Shown here piece after piece: positions 20,653-32,879 of a stretch of 64,000 bases of DNA. A model generated the notes under the pieces. The model saw only the letters and a list, made by a program, of their open reading frames with translations. It was not told the origin of the DNA and ran no database searches. Origin of the DNA: Erinaceus europaeus (lineage: Eukaryota > Chordata > Mammalia > Eulipotyphla > Erinaceidae); contig NC_080166.1 of the NCBI RefSeq assembly GCF_950295315.1, positions 101,234,999 to 101,298,998 on the forward strand, read 5' to 3'. How positions within the stretch are numbered: position 1 is the first letter of the stretch; each line of letters begins with the position of its first letter. Made by a program: the position numbers and the translations under genes.

Positions 20653-22036
20653 TGTGTCATCTTGTTTTTCCTAATTTATTTATACTCCCTACTTATTTCT
20701 TCTACTCTAATGTTCTTGTCTTTCCTGCCTTCCTATAGGGCTTCTATTTTTCTACAGTGTTTTGTGATTCCAAGTACCTTATTTACTGCTGTCATCATTT
20801 ACCAGCAGAATTTACTAATAACTTACAGAAACAGAAGCATACTTTATATTCCTTTTCTCTCCTCTCCTTTAGGCTATAATCATCTCAAATATTTTCTTAT
20901 AAGTATATTTAGAACTGCATCTAAATATAGATCTACATATAATAAGTATTGAATATTTATCCTTACATATAATTTAGACCCTTAGGAAGAAGAAATTCTA
21001 CTGTTTCTCCATATTTTTGCTTACCACATTCTTTCTTCTGACCTGACACCAATTCATTTTTAAATAAATCATTTCCTTTCATTATAGAGCATGTCTTTCT
21101 TAAATCATTAGTTTGGGGTAAATCTGCTCATGGCAAAACCTTCATCTGCAGACATATTGATTTCGTCTCTATTTCTGGAGCACATTTTTGCTGAGTGTAC
21201 AGTTTTACATGAATAATTTTTCCCTTTCAGCTCTCAAAAAAAAATTATTCCAATTTCTTCTGTTCTTGATTTAGATTTTTCTCAGTGCAATTTCTCTGTT
21301 TTTTTATGCTTGGAATTACTTGTTTCTTGAACCCAAAAGTCTACATCATTGCAAATTTATAATTATTTCAACTATAATTTCTTCTTGTGTTTTCAGAACT
21401 TGCTTATTATCTTCGTCATTTCTGGGATCACAATAAGGCCAATATTATTATTATTGTCATCATTATTATTTTAATTCTCACAGGTTCTTAGATTTACAGT
21501 CACTTATTTATTTCTTTTTTGTTCTATCTCCTATTTCACTAATTATTTCCTCTGTCCCCACCAGTTATGTGTGTTTCTTCTGTACTTTATTTATGGATTT
21601 TACAATTGTATAACCATTACGTTAGAAATTATATATTTTAGTGTGATGCTTTTGTTTCTTTTTTGTTTGTTTGTTTGTTTTTTCAATCATGTTCATAACT
21701 ACTCATTGAAATATTTTTTAATCATGACAGCTTTAATTACAACACCTTTCTTGTCTCAAATGTTCGCCTATTTTGTTTGAGATCTTCCTGGCTTGATGAT
21801 TTTTCTACTGAAATCTGGATGCTTTTACATTACTACATTCTGGAGCTTATTCAAAGACTTTGCTGTAATTGGCTTTTTCTCACAATATTCCTTGAAGACA
21901 AAGGTTCAGTTGCTGCCTCATTATTGCCAGGTGAAGACAGAATTCTAGCTCCCTCACAGCATAAGAGTTCTGGTTCCTGCACCATCTTCAGTGACACTAA
22001 CATGAGAGGTGCCTTCTTCAAATAAGAATTTGAAGT
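20653..22036. other. Unassigned T-rich sequence
   Basis: Frames up to 106 codons occur but are low-complexity and lack domains. Parts around 21240-21560 ('ttctgttcttgatttagatt', 'ctatttcactaattatttcc') look like a very old reverse-strand L1, but I cannot place them. Confidence 0.35.
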
Positions 22037-22318
22037 TGGGAGTCAGGCATAGCACAGCAGGTTAAGCGCTTGTGGCACAAAGTGCAAGGACCCCCTTAAG
22101 GATCCTGGTTCAGCCCCCAGCTCCCCACCTGCAGGGGAGTTGCTTCACTGGCAGTGAAGCAGGTCTGCAGGTGTCTTTCTCTCCTCTTTGTCTTCCTCAT
22201 CTCTCCATTTCTCTCTCTTCTAACAGTGACGACACAGGTAACAACAACAATAACTACAACAACAATAAAAAAGGGCAACAAAAGGGAAAATCAATATAAA
22301 AATAAAATATAAAAAAGA
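22037..22318 (+). mobile_element. SINE family A
   Basis: 'tagcacagcaggttaagcgc', 'ctccccacctgcaggggagt', 'gaagcaggtctgcaggtgtc', then (CAA)n, 'aagggcaacaaaaggg' and an A-rich tail. Confidence 0.88.
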
Positions 22319-22404
22319 GTTTAAAATCTTCCCTAGTCTTCCTCTGAAACTCTTTTAGATGAGAAAATAAAAGGGTGGGGAAGGGAGGAGTACTAAGTTA
22401 CTTT

Positions 22405-22480
22405 TTAAAATTTATTTATTGGGAAATTAATATTTTACATTCAACAGTAAATACAATAGTTTGTACATGCATAACATTCC
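22405..22480 (-). mobile_element. Old L1 3' tail
   Basis: Reverse of the 3' tail seen at the end of the old L1 (20085-20165): 'tttacattcaacagtaaata' then 'catgcataacattcctcagt'. Confidence 0.6.
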
Positions 22481-22484
22481 TCAG

Positions 22485-22582
22485 TTACTTTTTCTTGGAC
22501 ATTTGGGGGAAATAAGACTTGGCTGGGGCTTTAGAGCCTCAGGCATAGTCTCTTTGCATAACCATTATGCTATCTACCCCTA
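22485..22582 (-). mobile_element. SINE family D fragment
   Basis: 'agagcctcaggcatagtctc' and 'aaccattatgctatctaccc' are the reversed head; the 5' part is degenerate. Confidence 0.65.
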
Positions 22583-23171
22583 ACCCTCTTAAGAATGCTG
22601 TGTCTTGTTAGACTTCTCTTTTCCTGGCCCTTGTGCTAGACAGAGCAGTGTTGAGATTTATGGTTCTTGTCAGTTTTATTTTCCTTACATTTTCCAGTGT
22701 CTTTGGGTTGCTGGCTGCTTCAGACCCAAGTTGATACATATGTTGTAAATAATGTCCAATAAAAATTACATGTACAGGTAAATGATAAGGAGTTGAAGCA
22801 AGGCATTTACTCTTTTGCAAGCGGGTGTGCAAACAACAATGGCAATCAGGCAGCAGTACAGTACCCCACTCTCACCCTTCTCCCTTCTTTTATACCTGAC
22901 GCAGAACTATCTCCTCCACCTTTGGGCTAGGCTTCAGAGCTCACAATCTCCCAGTTCTCTAAATAAAGAAAGGAAAAGAATCTAAGGGTCTCTATTGGAG
23001 GATTAGCAAACACCTCAAATAAATACTATCTGAACCTAAAGAATCTAGAATTAGTGAGCACAGGTGGTTATAGATAACAATTAATATAAACAATATTTTT
23101 GTACTAAACAATTGTTTTATTCATGTTCCTTTGAAAAGAAGGCCTAACCATTTCTTACACATCTGAGTTAA
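22583..23171. other. Unassigned sequence
   Basis: No gene or clear repeat recognised. Confidence 0.45.
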
Positions 23172-23183
23172 GAAACCCTATTG

Positions 23184-23454
23184 GGGGAGTCCGGCGGTAG
23201 CACAGCGGGTTAAGTACACGTGGTGCAAAGCGCAAGGACTGGCATAAGAATCCCGGTTCAAGGCCCTGGCTCCCCACCTGCAGGGGAGTCGCTTCACAGG
23301 CGGTGAAGCAGGTCTGCAGTTGTCTATCTTTCTCTCCCCATCTCTGTCTTCCCTCCTCTCTCCATTTCTCTCTGTCCTATCCAACAATGATGGTCTCAGT
23401 AATAATAACTACAACAACAATAAAAACAACAAGGGAAATAGAAAAGGAAACAAA

Positions 23455-23501
<47 letters not shown>

Positions 23502-23503
23502 AT
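23184..23503 (+). mobile_element. SINE family A with expanded (AAAT)n tail
   Basis: Well preserved: A-box-like tagcacagcgg, box-B-like 'cggttcaaggcc' and a full body. The tail has grown into about 13 AAAT units (23451-23503). Flanks gaaaccctattg (23172-23183) and gaaagcctattg (23504-23515) are a 12-bp duplication with one mismatch. Confidence 0.92.
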
Positions 23504-23515
23504 GAAAGCCTATTG

Positions 23516-25061
23516 CAGTATAGGAAAGGTGGCAGGCAGTAGGATGAGTCTGTCATGAGATGTAGGCTTCCTCTGCTGCAAACCATGAATGAATGGCAGT
23601 CTCCTACCAACCTGTGGCTGCCCCAACTATTCAAAACTCTGTAACACACACAGTGGCTACATTGGCCTTCAGGGAGAAACTAGCTTGCTAAAACCACCAG
23701 ATTGTGGAAATCTTCCTTCTTTGTTGAGGTGCTTTAGGTGAGAAAATATTTAAGAAAAGCCTTCCTAAGGCCCCATATTAAGGCCACTGTGCTTGATGCT
23801 TTGCTACTTTCGGCTGTCTCCATTTTTATTTCTGCTGACAGGTTATCTCAGCAAAGGGAAAGTGGGGGCAAACCTATATCCTTTACATCCCTATCACTGG
23901 AATCTGCATATTTATGCTTGAGTTTTACCACCTGCAAACCCTCTACTATGCCTCCAATAGCTACTGGGTCAGTCCTAAAATAACATTCCAGACTTTGACA
24001 ATTAGTAACCACTTCCACCCCAAGGGAAGAGCCACAGATGGGATGGAGCCCAGTTTTAAGACTTTTGAGCAGTAACTATGGCTAAAGGTTAAGGGATTCT
24101 GCAGTGTACAGCTGTTTAACACAATGGCCTGATTGATGGGCTAATCCTAATGATTTTAAGTGAGTTTACAAGTTGTTCATTAGGTCATGCTCTATTTTTC
24201 ATGTCTTGCTCCTAGCAAAATCCCTGAATGCACATGAATATGTATACGGAAGAGTAGCCATGTTAACTGTATAGCTTTTAAGAGTGAAGTGGTCCTCTGA
24301 AATAGCCCTCATTGCTAGTCTGCTATTGTAGCAAATTTTGAAAGTTCTAATTAGCTCATTTCTTCAACTCATCTATAGCTTCATTTTCTAGTGCAGACCC
24401 TGGCAATATCACTGTGGATGATTCTGTAATCCATTTTCTACTCATTTCCATTTTACCAACAACATGGCACCTTTAAATATCAGAACTGGTATCCCAATGT
24501 TAACATTTTGAAATGATCCACTGTTCACCAGTCTTTGGCCTGATTCACCCATCGGTTGGTCAACATTTCAATTGTATCATTTTCTCATTGTAGATAAAAA
24601 AAAATGTCATGTATACAATGCTTATATGGACTGCATTTTCAGTTGCTTCCTTAGGGGAGATGTGGATAACTGGCTAGAAGTGGTTATTATTTAGCATTAT
24701 AACAAATTATTATCACCTTGCATTGTGATGCCATTCATTTTACTTTAGATTAGAAGATTGCCTGGATACCTAGAGTACTAGACTACTTTAATTTGATTCT
24801 GTTTTCTAGCTTGAAAAGGTAATTCATATTCAAGAGAAATTCAAGTATCAAAAACTGAATTCTGAACTTGAAATGGGTCAACTTTTAACATGTTTTATAA
24901 AATATTTTAATCTGTATAATATGCATGTGCTTCAAAAGACAAACAAATAAATAAACATACAAACCAGATCTTCAGGTTCTCAGTGTCTTCATCTCTCCAT
25001 CTTTCAGAGTTAGTTGTGTTATATTTTATATATAATACTCAGGGGTAGTAGTATACTTAGC
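23516..25061. other. Unassigned sequence
   Basis: No recognised gene or repeat. An 81-codon frame at 23738-23983 has no domain. Confidence 0.45.
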
Positions 25062-25121
25062 AAAAATAAGCATGTATTGGAACCTAGTAATAAAAATAAG
25101 CATGTATTGGAACCTAGTAAT
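25062..25121 (+). repeat. Exact 30-bp tandem duplication
   Basis: Two identical copies (25062-25091 and 25092-25121) of a unit starting aaaaataagcatgtattgg. No mismatch, so the duplication is recent. Confidence 0.95.
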
Positions 25122-25127
25122 CTTTTA

Positions 25128-25338
25128 AAATTTTATTTATTTATTTTCTTTTTTAGGACAGAGAGAAATGGAGAGAGGAGGGGAAGATTTAAAAGATAAA
25201 CACCTGCAGACATGCTTCACTGCTTGTGAAGCGACCTCCCTGCAGATGGGGAGCCAGGGGCTCGAACTGGGATCCTTACTTCAGTCCTTGCTCTTTGTGC
25301 CACATGCGCTTAACCTGCTGTGCTACCGCCCAGCTCCC
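25128..25338 (-). mobile_element. SINE family A
   Basis: 'ttaggacagagagaaatgga', 'gaccccctgcag'-type body, 'gggctcgaactgggatcctt', 'gcgcttaacctgctgtgcta' and 'ccgcccagctccc'. The (TTG)n part of the tail is missing. Confidence 0.85.
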
Positions 25339-25904
25339 TTAAATTCATTTATTAAGAAGAGTGAGATTAAGAAAGATACCAGAGCAGGACTCCTGCGTAT
25401 GCAGTGTGGAGGATCTAAGAGCCAATGAGGTCCTCGTATATTCAACAACTGGACTCTACCCTACTGAATGAGTTATGTCCATAGATAAGTTGATACAGTA
25501 AGACCCTGAGTTAGAGTGGAGACATAACTTGCAAGGCATCATATTCCTCATTAATGCAACTTAATATCACTGTCATCATAATTTGAAATGTTCAGAAATA
25601 TTTATATGAATTTCTTGAATTTTATACATTAAATAAAGCCACAGACTAAAAGATCTTAAATGAACATTATGTGGGAAAAAAGGACAAGTGTTCAATATTG
25701 AGTACTTATTGTATATATATAATTGAGGTCACTACAGACCTAGAGTTTAGAAAAAAAAAAGTTATCCCAATTTAAAACATATTATATTACCATTTGACAC
25801 ATTTAAAATGATGGTGTGTATGTATGTATGTGTTTTTTAGCTTATTTATTTTTTGGTGTCCCTTCACATTTTCAGGCCTTTTTTCAGATAAAAATAAATC
25901 TTTA
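25339..25904. other. Unassigned sequence
   Basis: Nothing recognised. Confidence 0.45.
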
Positions 25905-26340
25905 TCTGCAATATTCCAGCCTTTAGGTTCATGATTAGTCACCAGTTTGTTCTACTTTATATCTTAACTCTTTTTCAGCCAGCAGGTTCCAGATGATACC
26001 ATGATGCCAACCGGACTTCCCTGGGCAAATGACCCCACCAATGTACCCTGAATCCCTGCTTCCCCAGAGCCCTGTCCCACTGTGGAAAGGAGAGACAGTT
26101 TAGGAGTATGAATCAACCTGTCAATGCCCATGTTCAGTGGGGAAGCAATTACAGAAGCCAGACCTTCCGCCTTCTGCATCCCATAATGATCCTGCGTCCA
26201 TATTCCCAGAGGGATAAAGAATAAGAAAGCTTTCAAGGAAGGAGATGGGATGCAGAGTTCTGGTGGTGGGAATTGTGTGGAATTGTACCCCTCTTATCCT
26301 ATGGTCTTGTTGGTGTTTCCATTTTATAAATAAAGATTAT
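25905..26340 (+). mobile_element. L1 3' end, older subfamily
   Basis: Diverged relative of the young L1 3' end: 'ggttccagatgataccatga', 'tcaatgcccatgttcagtgg', 'aagcaattacagaagccaga' and 'ggtggtgggaattgtgtgga', ending in 'ataaataaagatt'. It is closest to the copy at 47625-48045. Confidence 0.82.
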
Positions 26341-26344
26341 AAAA

Positions 26345-26490
26345 ATAAATAAAGAAATAGATACACACATAGAGAGGGATACAACAGTGAAGCTTCCTCT
26401 AGAGCAGCAGTGTGCCAGTGTGGTATACCTGACATTCGAGTCTGAATTGTATAGATGACAAAATAGGTGCCTTCTTTGGTGAACTATCTA
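26345..26490 (-). mobile_element. SINE family G, reverse strand
   Basis: 'acaacagtgaagcttcctct', then 'acctgacattcgagtctgaa' and 'ggtgaactatctaactt' follow the reversed G order also seen at 28480-28640. Confidence 0.5.
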
Positions 26491-26836
26491 ACTTGTTTAA
26501 AAAATTACGAAATATATTAGGAGCAGTTTATATAAACACTGGAACAATAGTGGCTCACAGATATTGCTTTGAGGAAAAAAAAACTTGACAAACTTGAGCA
26601 GATGTTCTTGGAGGTGAAAGGCAAAAGGTGCATTTAAAGGTCTCTCTAGTATAAAGAGCGAGCAGTTGTTAAGAGTAAATCAAGGAACACATTTTAATTT
26701 GTTTACTTGTTAAGAAAAAAAACAGACTCTGTGACACAGTAGAGAGATTAAAGTATTACCTAAAGGCTTTAACTGAATTTACTAAATACATGAAAAAGTA
26801 GAAAAATCTAATTTTAAGTGTTAGAAGAATTAATCT

Positions 26837-27128
26837 GGGAGTCAGGAGGTAGCGCATGTGACATGAAACACAAGGACCAACATAAGGATCCCAGTTCGAG
26901 CCCCCCCCCCCGCTCCCCACCTGCAGAGGGGTCCATTCACAGGTGGTGAAGCAGGTCTACAGGTGTTTTTCTCTCCCCCTCTCTGTCTTCCCCTCCTCTC
27001 TCCATTTCTCTCTGTCCTATGTAACAAAGGCGACATCAAAAACTACAACTATAATAACTATAACAACAATAAAAAACAAGGGCAACAAAAAGGAAAATAA
27101 ATAATTTTTTTTTAAAAAGTTAAAAAAA
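26837..27128 (+). mobile_element. SINE family A with target-site duplication
   Basis: Complete body with a poly-C run (about 26901-26911) in place of the usual spacer. Part of the head is deleted ('tagcgcatgtgacatg'), which removes the A-box end. A perfect 12-bp duplication aagaattaatct flanks it (26825-26836 and 27129-27140). Confidence 0.9.
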
Positions 27129-27146
27129 AAGAATTAATCTTTAGAG

Positions 27147-27262
27147 TGGGGCGGGGGGTAGATAGCACTATGATTATGCATAGACTCTTATGCCTGAGGC
27201 TCCAAATCCCAGATACAGTCCCCTGCACCATCATAAAACAGAGCTAATAAGTGCTCTGTTTT
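27147..27262 (+). mobile_element. SINE family D
   Basis: 'ggtagatagcactatgatta', 'cttatgcctgaggctccaaa', 'cagtcccctgcaccatcata', then 'agtgctctg'. Confidence 0.75.
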
Positions 27263-27449
27263 TTGTGTTTTTTTTTTAAAGTTCATTCCTTGCTTTGGCA
27301 AGAGAGATATATATGCAGTTATGCAAGTTACATAATTTTCTTATTGTCACTTTATTTATTTAGTTAGACTATAAAATAATGCATTTCCTGAGAGAAAGAC
27401 CAAATGACAAAATACGTCAAAAGCTCTGAAGAAAAAATAATTTTAAAAG

Positions 27450-27526
27450 GTGTGGAACTGAGAAATGTTACACATGTACTAACTACTGTATTTTACTGGA
27501 AACCATTAATCCCCCCATAAAGAACA
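27450..27526 (+). mobile_element. Old L1 3' tail
   Basis: 'gaactgagaaatgttacaca' and 'ctgtattttactggaaacca' match the old L1 tail at 20085-20165. Confidence 0.65.
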
Positions 27527-27547
27527 CACACACACACACACACACAC
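27527..27547 (+). repeat. (CA)n microsatellite
   Basis: About ten CA units grown from the L1 tail. Confidence 0.9.
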
Positions 27548-28479
27548 CATTAAAAATAGGTGTAGAATGGAAATAACAATAATATAAGGTGAAGTTATTA
27601 CAGAAACACAGTAAGGAATATTACCTCATTTTTACCTCAAAGCTTTGGGAAGAATCATTGATGATGATATATCAATATTTTATTCAAAGTTTTTGCATTT
27701 TTAGACTTATTCTATTCTACATCTTTCTTATGTATCTTGACTTCTTGCTTAAGGAACTCTTGATATGGAAAGAGAGATCAGAAGGTATTAAAACAATCTT
27801 TTCATTAACTATTCAGAATTACATTCTCATACATCCGAAATAGATGCAAGTGACAAAATATCTAAAACTAGATTTTTAACTAAGTTACTGTTTGAAATCA
27901 TTGCAGCATTTGGTTTATGTCCCATAAACAGCATCAAGAGAACCTCAATAGGAAAATGAATACAATACATATTTGAACTATAAATCATTATTTAATAGTT
28001 CCCTAAATATTAGCTTATAAATCCTTATATAAAATAAAACTATCATAAACAAATTCTCCTTATTTAGAAAAGTAGATTCAGCAAGCTTAAAACCACTCCA
28101 GATCCAATTTAGAAAGTCTGTTGTTTTAAAATCTTGCTTGACCACCTATAACATGTGTTTGTAAATCCCTGTATACAACTTTGTGTTTTTCATGAAGCTT
28201 TCTATTCCAGTTAGAACAGCTGGTGAAATTAAGGTTACCATTCTAAATTTCAATTAGAAGCCATTGGTGTAAAGCTATTTTCAGGATCATTTACTTGGCT
28301 CTGGAATAAACTCCTCTTGGATGTTAGAAATGTAATCTCACTTTGCTAATGTTCAAATCACAAATGCATTTCATCACAGCTCTGAAAGAAAATTTATAGT
28401 GGGTAGATTAAAGAGATAGAGTATCTTTTTCAAGTTTACAATTTTAGACATTAAGAATTTAGTGTGTTTTTTTAATTAC
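27548..28479. other. Unassigned AT-rich sequence
   Basis: An 84-codon frame (27589-27843) is hydrophobic by AT content only. No repeat recognised. Confidence 0.45.
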
Positions 28480-28640
28480 TGGGATTGACTTTTTCAAATA
28501 GAGTGACAGAGAAACAGAATGTGAAGAGACACCACAGCACTGAGGCTTCCCCCAGTTTCATGTAGGCCAGATTCAAACCTGGGCTGCACATGTTACAAGG
28601 TAGGTGTGCTCTGAAGTGAGCTATCTCATTTACCCATTTT
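28480..28640 (-). mobile_element. SINE family G, reverse strand
   Basis: 'agtgacagagaaacagaatg', 'cagcactgaggcttccccca', 'ccagattcaaacctgggctg' and 'agtgagctatctcatttacc'. Confidence 0.65.
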
Positions 28641-28659
28641 TTAAAATATTCTTTAAAAT

Positions 28660-28857
28660 TATTTTATTTATTTATTATTGGATAGAGACAGAGAAATTGG
28701 GGGGGGGGAGATAAAGAGGAGAGAATGAGAAACACCTGTAGCCCTGCTTCACCACTCATGAAGCTGCCCCCCTGAATGTGGAGACCAGGGGCTTGAACCT
28801 AGGTCCTTACACATTGTAATGTGAGCACTTAGCCAGGTGCATCACTACCTGGCCCCT
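28660..28857 (-). mobile_element. SINE family B
   Basis: 'ttattggatagagacagaga', 'gcttgaacctaggtccttac', 'gccaggtgcatcactacctg' and a terminal gcccc. Contains a G10 run. Confidence 0.85.
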
Positions 28858-28991
28858 TTAAAAAAAAATCTTTATTCACTTTTGTTTTAAGAGTGGTTGC
28901 TTCTTTTCTTTCACTTATGCTTTTAAAAATAATTTCATTGTGATTTATAGAACTCTTGAAAGTTAAAACACAGACAAACAAACAAACTTAA

Positions 28992-29147
28992 AACTGGGGC
29001 CTGGGGGATGGTACAGTAAGTAGGGTTTGGACTTGGAAGCAAGAGGCCTTGAGTTCAATCCCCAGCATTCTTGCATTAGAGTGATGCTCTGCTCTTCTGG
29101 CTCCCTCCCTCTCTGTCTTGTGTTGATAAATAAAATCTTTAAAATAT
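28992..29147 (+). mobile_element. SINE family C
   Basis: 'ggcctgggggatggtacagt', box-B-like 'gagttcaatccccagc', a pyrimidine tract and 'gataaataaaatctttaaaa'. Confidence 0.75.
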
Positions 29148-29982
29148 TACCTAAGTTTGCCCCATTGTTAGGGGCAGGTTAGGGTCAAACGGATAATGGA
29201 GGAAGAATTTCTTGAACAAGGTGTCTACATACTGTTTAAGACAAAAATAACTATTGTGGGATAGACTGAGGTTTGTAGTTCCCTATGCAAAAGAGGCATC
29301 ATGGAATGAACAATTACCATTGGTTTACTATGGTAACCAATAGCAGATGTGATTGATCTGTTCCAATTTAGGTCCACCAACAGCCTCTAAAAGTACTTGG
29401 CACTGGAAAGTCCAGCTTGTCATCTGAGTGTGTGTTCTTCTCTATTTCTTTTTTTAGAATGAAGCTTATCTCATGAAATTCCAGTGATTCTCCATAGCAA
29501 CTATGACCCTGACAATGGGAGCTCATCAGGGCTTTTCTAAAATGTGTAATACTCCACTGAACCTGGAAACCTGCCTTGCCCTGGTGTCTGGTTAGCCTAT
29601 CTGAGCTTCTCTATGATTGTGAAAACCTGCTTCACTTACATCATGATTATTTTACAAAAAGCCATCAGATAAGACAATACCCAGAGAAAATAAATAACAG
29701 TTTACAAAGGGAAAGGGAACACTACGGTATAAATAAAAACAAAACAAACAAAAAAAAACAGGAATCTGCCTCTTAAAACATAGTATTATAGCTTCCATTG
29801 TTTTCTAATGTGACTATACTGAGCGGCTGCACATTCTTATAGTAAATGGGACTACAACAAAATAGAACAATGCCTTGCTCTAAAATTAAACGCCATTGTT
29901 GGAAATTTGAAGATTCAATAGATATTGCCTTTCTCTTTTTTCTTTACCCAGATCTGAAATTGAATGATGAATAGAAATAATC
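29148..29982. other. Unassigned sequence with a possible regulatory palindrome
   Basis: Holds an inverted CCAAT/X-box-like motif near 29322. No gene recognised; a 66-codon frame (29576-29776) is probably chance. Confidence 0.4.
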
Positions 29983-30135
29983 GGTGGTGATCTGGTATGT
30001 GGCACAGTGGATAAAGCATTGTATTCTCAACCGCGAGGTCCTGAGTTCAATCTCCAGCAGCACATGTACCAGAGTGATGTCTGGTTCTTTCTCTCTAGCT
30101 GCTTGTTTTTCTTATGAATAAATAAATTCTTTAAA
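29983..30135 (+). mobile_element. SINE family C with target-site duplication
   Basis: 'tggcacagtggataaagcat', 'gagttcaatctccagcagca', 'catgtaccagagtgatgtct', pyrimidines and an aataaataaa tail. Flanked by aaataatc (29975-29982 and 30136-30143). Confidence 0.85.
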
Positions 30136-30143
30136 AAATAATC

Positions 30144-30639
30144 TGTGTAGATGAAATAGCATTGTATTTTAATACAAATGTTGGCAAAATGTGATTTAGG
30201 ACTATGAATATCTTCAAATTAAAATTATACTTCCTTTCAGAGCACTGAATTATAGAACTGTTTGCAGAATTCAAATGCCAAAAGTAGTGAAGAGGGCTTG
30301 ATCATTAATTCTGTGTCAATCTTGGCAAGTTGATTAATCAGATAATTTATTGCCTCCTTACTTATAAAGAAAAATCATGGTGGCAATGCCAGCAATAACA
30401 CTACAATGGAAATTCCTGTTTCTACAAAATGAGTAGAAAAGAATTATCTCAGTATTGTGAAACAAAAAAAACCTTGTTATTGAATCCTGGCTGCATTGTA
30501 CTAATCATGTCTATTGCTATTTTGAATTTTTCAAAAGTATAATTTCTACAGTTTCAGACTCTGGATAATTACCAGACCAAGGGCATGAAAGCTAAGGAAA
30601 TAATTAATAAATACAAGAAAGTTATTTCATTTCTTAAAT
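30144..30639. other. Unassigned sequence
   Basis: Nothing recognised. Confidence 0.45.
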
Positions 30640-31895
30640 TCCACCTATCATGTATTATTGGCCCTTCTCTTTCTGACTTATCTCACTTAATATGATATCT
30701 TCTGTCCAATATATTACAAAAGAGATAACCTCATCATTTTAATAGCTGAGCGGTATTCCATTATATGTATAATCTCACAAATTCCACAGGCATTATTCAT
30801 CTGGGCATCTAGGTTGCTTCAAAGTTCTGGCTATTACATTTGTACTACTATGAAGATAGGTGTGTATAGGCCTCTTTTGTTCACTCTGGGTATATCCCAA
30901 GAGAGGGATTACTGGTTTGTAGGTTACATAGATTAATTTTAGAGTTCTGATCAATCTCCAGGTTGTTTCCCACAAGAATTGAACCAAGTTAATTCCTGCT
31001 GGCAACGTAAGAGTTCTTTTTTCCGTATGGCCTCCTCAAAGCTGGTGTTTTTGTATTTTCTAATGTATGGCATTTTCAGAGGTAAAGTGGTATTTAACTG
31101 TTGTTTTTACTCACATTTCCCAGGCCATCAGAGATTTTGAGGATTTTTTTCATGTCTGTTGGCCCTTTGGATCACTTATTTTGAGAAGATTCTACCCATG
31201 TCCTTCTTCCACCTTTCAGTGGATTTTTTTTAATTGTTGAATTTGGTAAGTTCTTATTGTATTTTGGTTATTAGTCCTTTGTCTAATGTATGACACATAA
31301 AGATTTTTCACCCTTCATGGGGAATTTCTGTGTTTTGGTGGTCTTTTGCTATGCAGGAGTTTTTTTAGTTTGATGTTTGTTTTCCTTGCAACTGGATTTG
31401 AATTGTCAAAGATGTTTTTAAAGTTTACATCAAAAAGAATTCTGTCAAGTGTTTTCTTCTAAGTATGTAAGGTCTCTGGTCTAACATCCAAGTCTTTGAT
31501 CCATTTGGAGTTTACTTTTGTATAGGGTAAAATGTGGTGGTCTATTTTCATTCTTCTGCATGTTTCAATCCAATTTTCCCAATGCCACTGATGAGATGCT
31601 CCTTTCTCCTTTAGATGTTTTGAGCTCCCTTGTGAAAAATTAGATAGATGTCCAGTAGGTATAAGAACTTATTTCTGGGCTCTCAATTTCACTTGTTTGT
31701 ACATCTATTTTATTTCCAGGCAATTTTGATTATAGTGGCTCTGTAGTATGTTTTCAAATCAGGAAGCATGATGCTTCCATACTTGTTCTTTTCTCTCAAT
31801 GTTGTTTTGGTGATCTTGGTTACTTTCTGCCTCCCAATAAACGTTTGCATATTTTGTTCTGTCATCTGTTAGAGACTAGCCCAAATGTGCTAATT
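30640..31895 (-). mobile_element. Old L1 ORF2 C-terminal region, first part
   Basis: Reverse-strand match to the ORF2 end of the full-length L1 (42300-43300): 'gctgagcggtattccattat', 'tccaagtctttgatccattt' and 'catgtttcaatccaattttc'. Many indels. It is interrupted by a young L1 end at 31910-32619 and resumes at 32634. Confidence 0.8.
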
Positions 31896-32633
31896 AAAAA
31901 ACAGATTACCTCAGACTGTGTCCAGAGACTTCACGTGTGGAATGACAACCCTTCAGCTTCATTACTTGGGTGAGACCTTTCCTTTTATAGTACACTCTAA
32001 TTTCATCTCAGGTGGTTCACTTTCTAACAAAGTCCCATAACCTAGATATACACCAGTTTCTGTGAGAGAGAGCTCATGTTCACACGTATTCATAAACTAC
32101 TGCAAAATATATACCTGAAAGCAGAAGTACACTAGAGTTTGCAGTGAGTACCTCCCTAACACTTCCTCTCCACTATTCTAAGCTTTGGATCCATGATTGC
32201 TCAACAATTTGTTTGGCTTTGTATGTTAACTCTCTTTTCAATCACCAGGTTCCAGATGCCACCAGGATGCTGGACAGGCTTCCCTGTATTGAAGACCCCA
32301 CCAATGTGTCCTGGAGCTCAGCTTCCCCAGAGACACACCCTACTAGGGAAAGAGAGAGGCAGACTGGGAGTATGGACCGACCAGTCAACACCCATGTTCA
32401 GCGGGAAAGCAATTACAGAAGCCAGACCTTTTACCTTCTGCAACCCTCAATGACCCTGGGTCCATGCTCCCAGAGGGATAGAGAATGGGAAAGCTATCAG
32501 GGGAGGGGGTGGGATATGGAGATTGGGTGACGGGAATTGTGTGGAGTTGTACCCCTCCTACCTTATGGTTTTGTTCATTAATCCTTTCTTAAATAAAAAA
32601 TTTTTTAAAAAAAGAAAAAAAAAAACAGATTAC
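31896..32633 (+). mobile_element. Young L1 3' UTR insertion with target-site duplication
   Basis: 5'-truncated copy (31910-32619) of the last ~710 bp of the young L1. It starts at 'ctcagactgtgtccagagac' and ends with an A-rich tail. A perfect 14-bp repeat aaaaaacagattac flanks it (31896-31909 and 32620-32633). It sits in the old reverse-strand L1. Confidence 0.92.
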
Positions 32634-32866
32634 TAGGAAACCTTAAGAAAGGAAGGAAATGATACTTAATTCAATTCTGTATAATTTGATGGGATAGCCT
32701 GGTACTGCAGTTTTATAGCTTTTGTTTTATTCTCTTAAAATAGAATTTCTGAGCCTTTGACAAACATTGCATTAAATTTGTGTATGGCTGTAGGTATAAT
32801 TTTCATTCTGATGATGTCAGTTCTTCTAATCCATGAACATGGAATATCTTTCCATTTCTTTTTCTT
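32634..32866 (-). mobile_element. Old L1 ORF2 region, second part
   Basis: Resumes after the young insertion: 'gacaaacattgcattaaatt' to 'ccatgaacatggaatatctt' matches the reverse of L1 around 41900-42000. The left and right pieces together show the order of insertions. Confidence 0.75.
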
Positions 32867-32879
32867 TCTTTCTTTTTTT

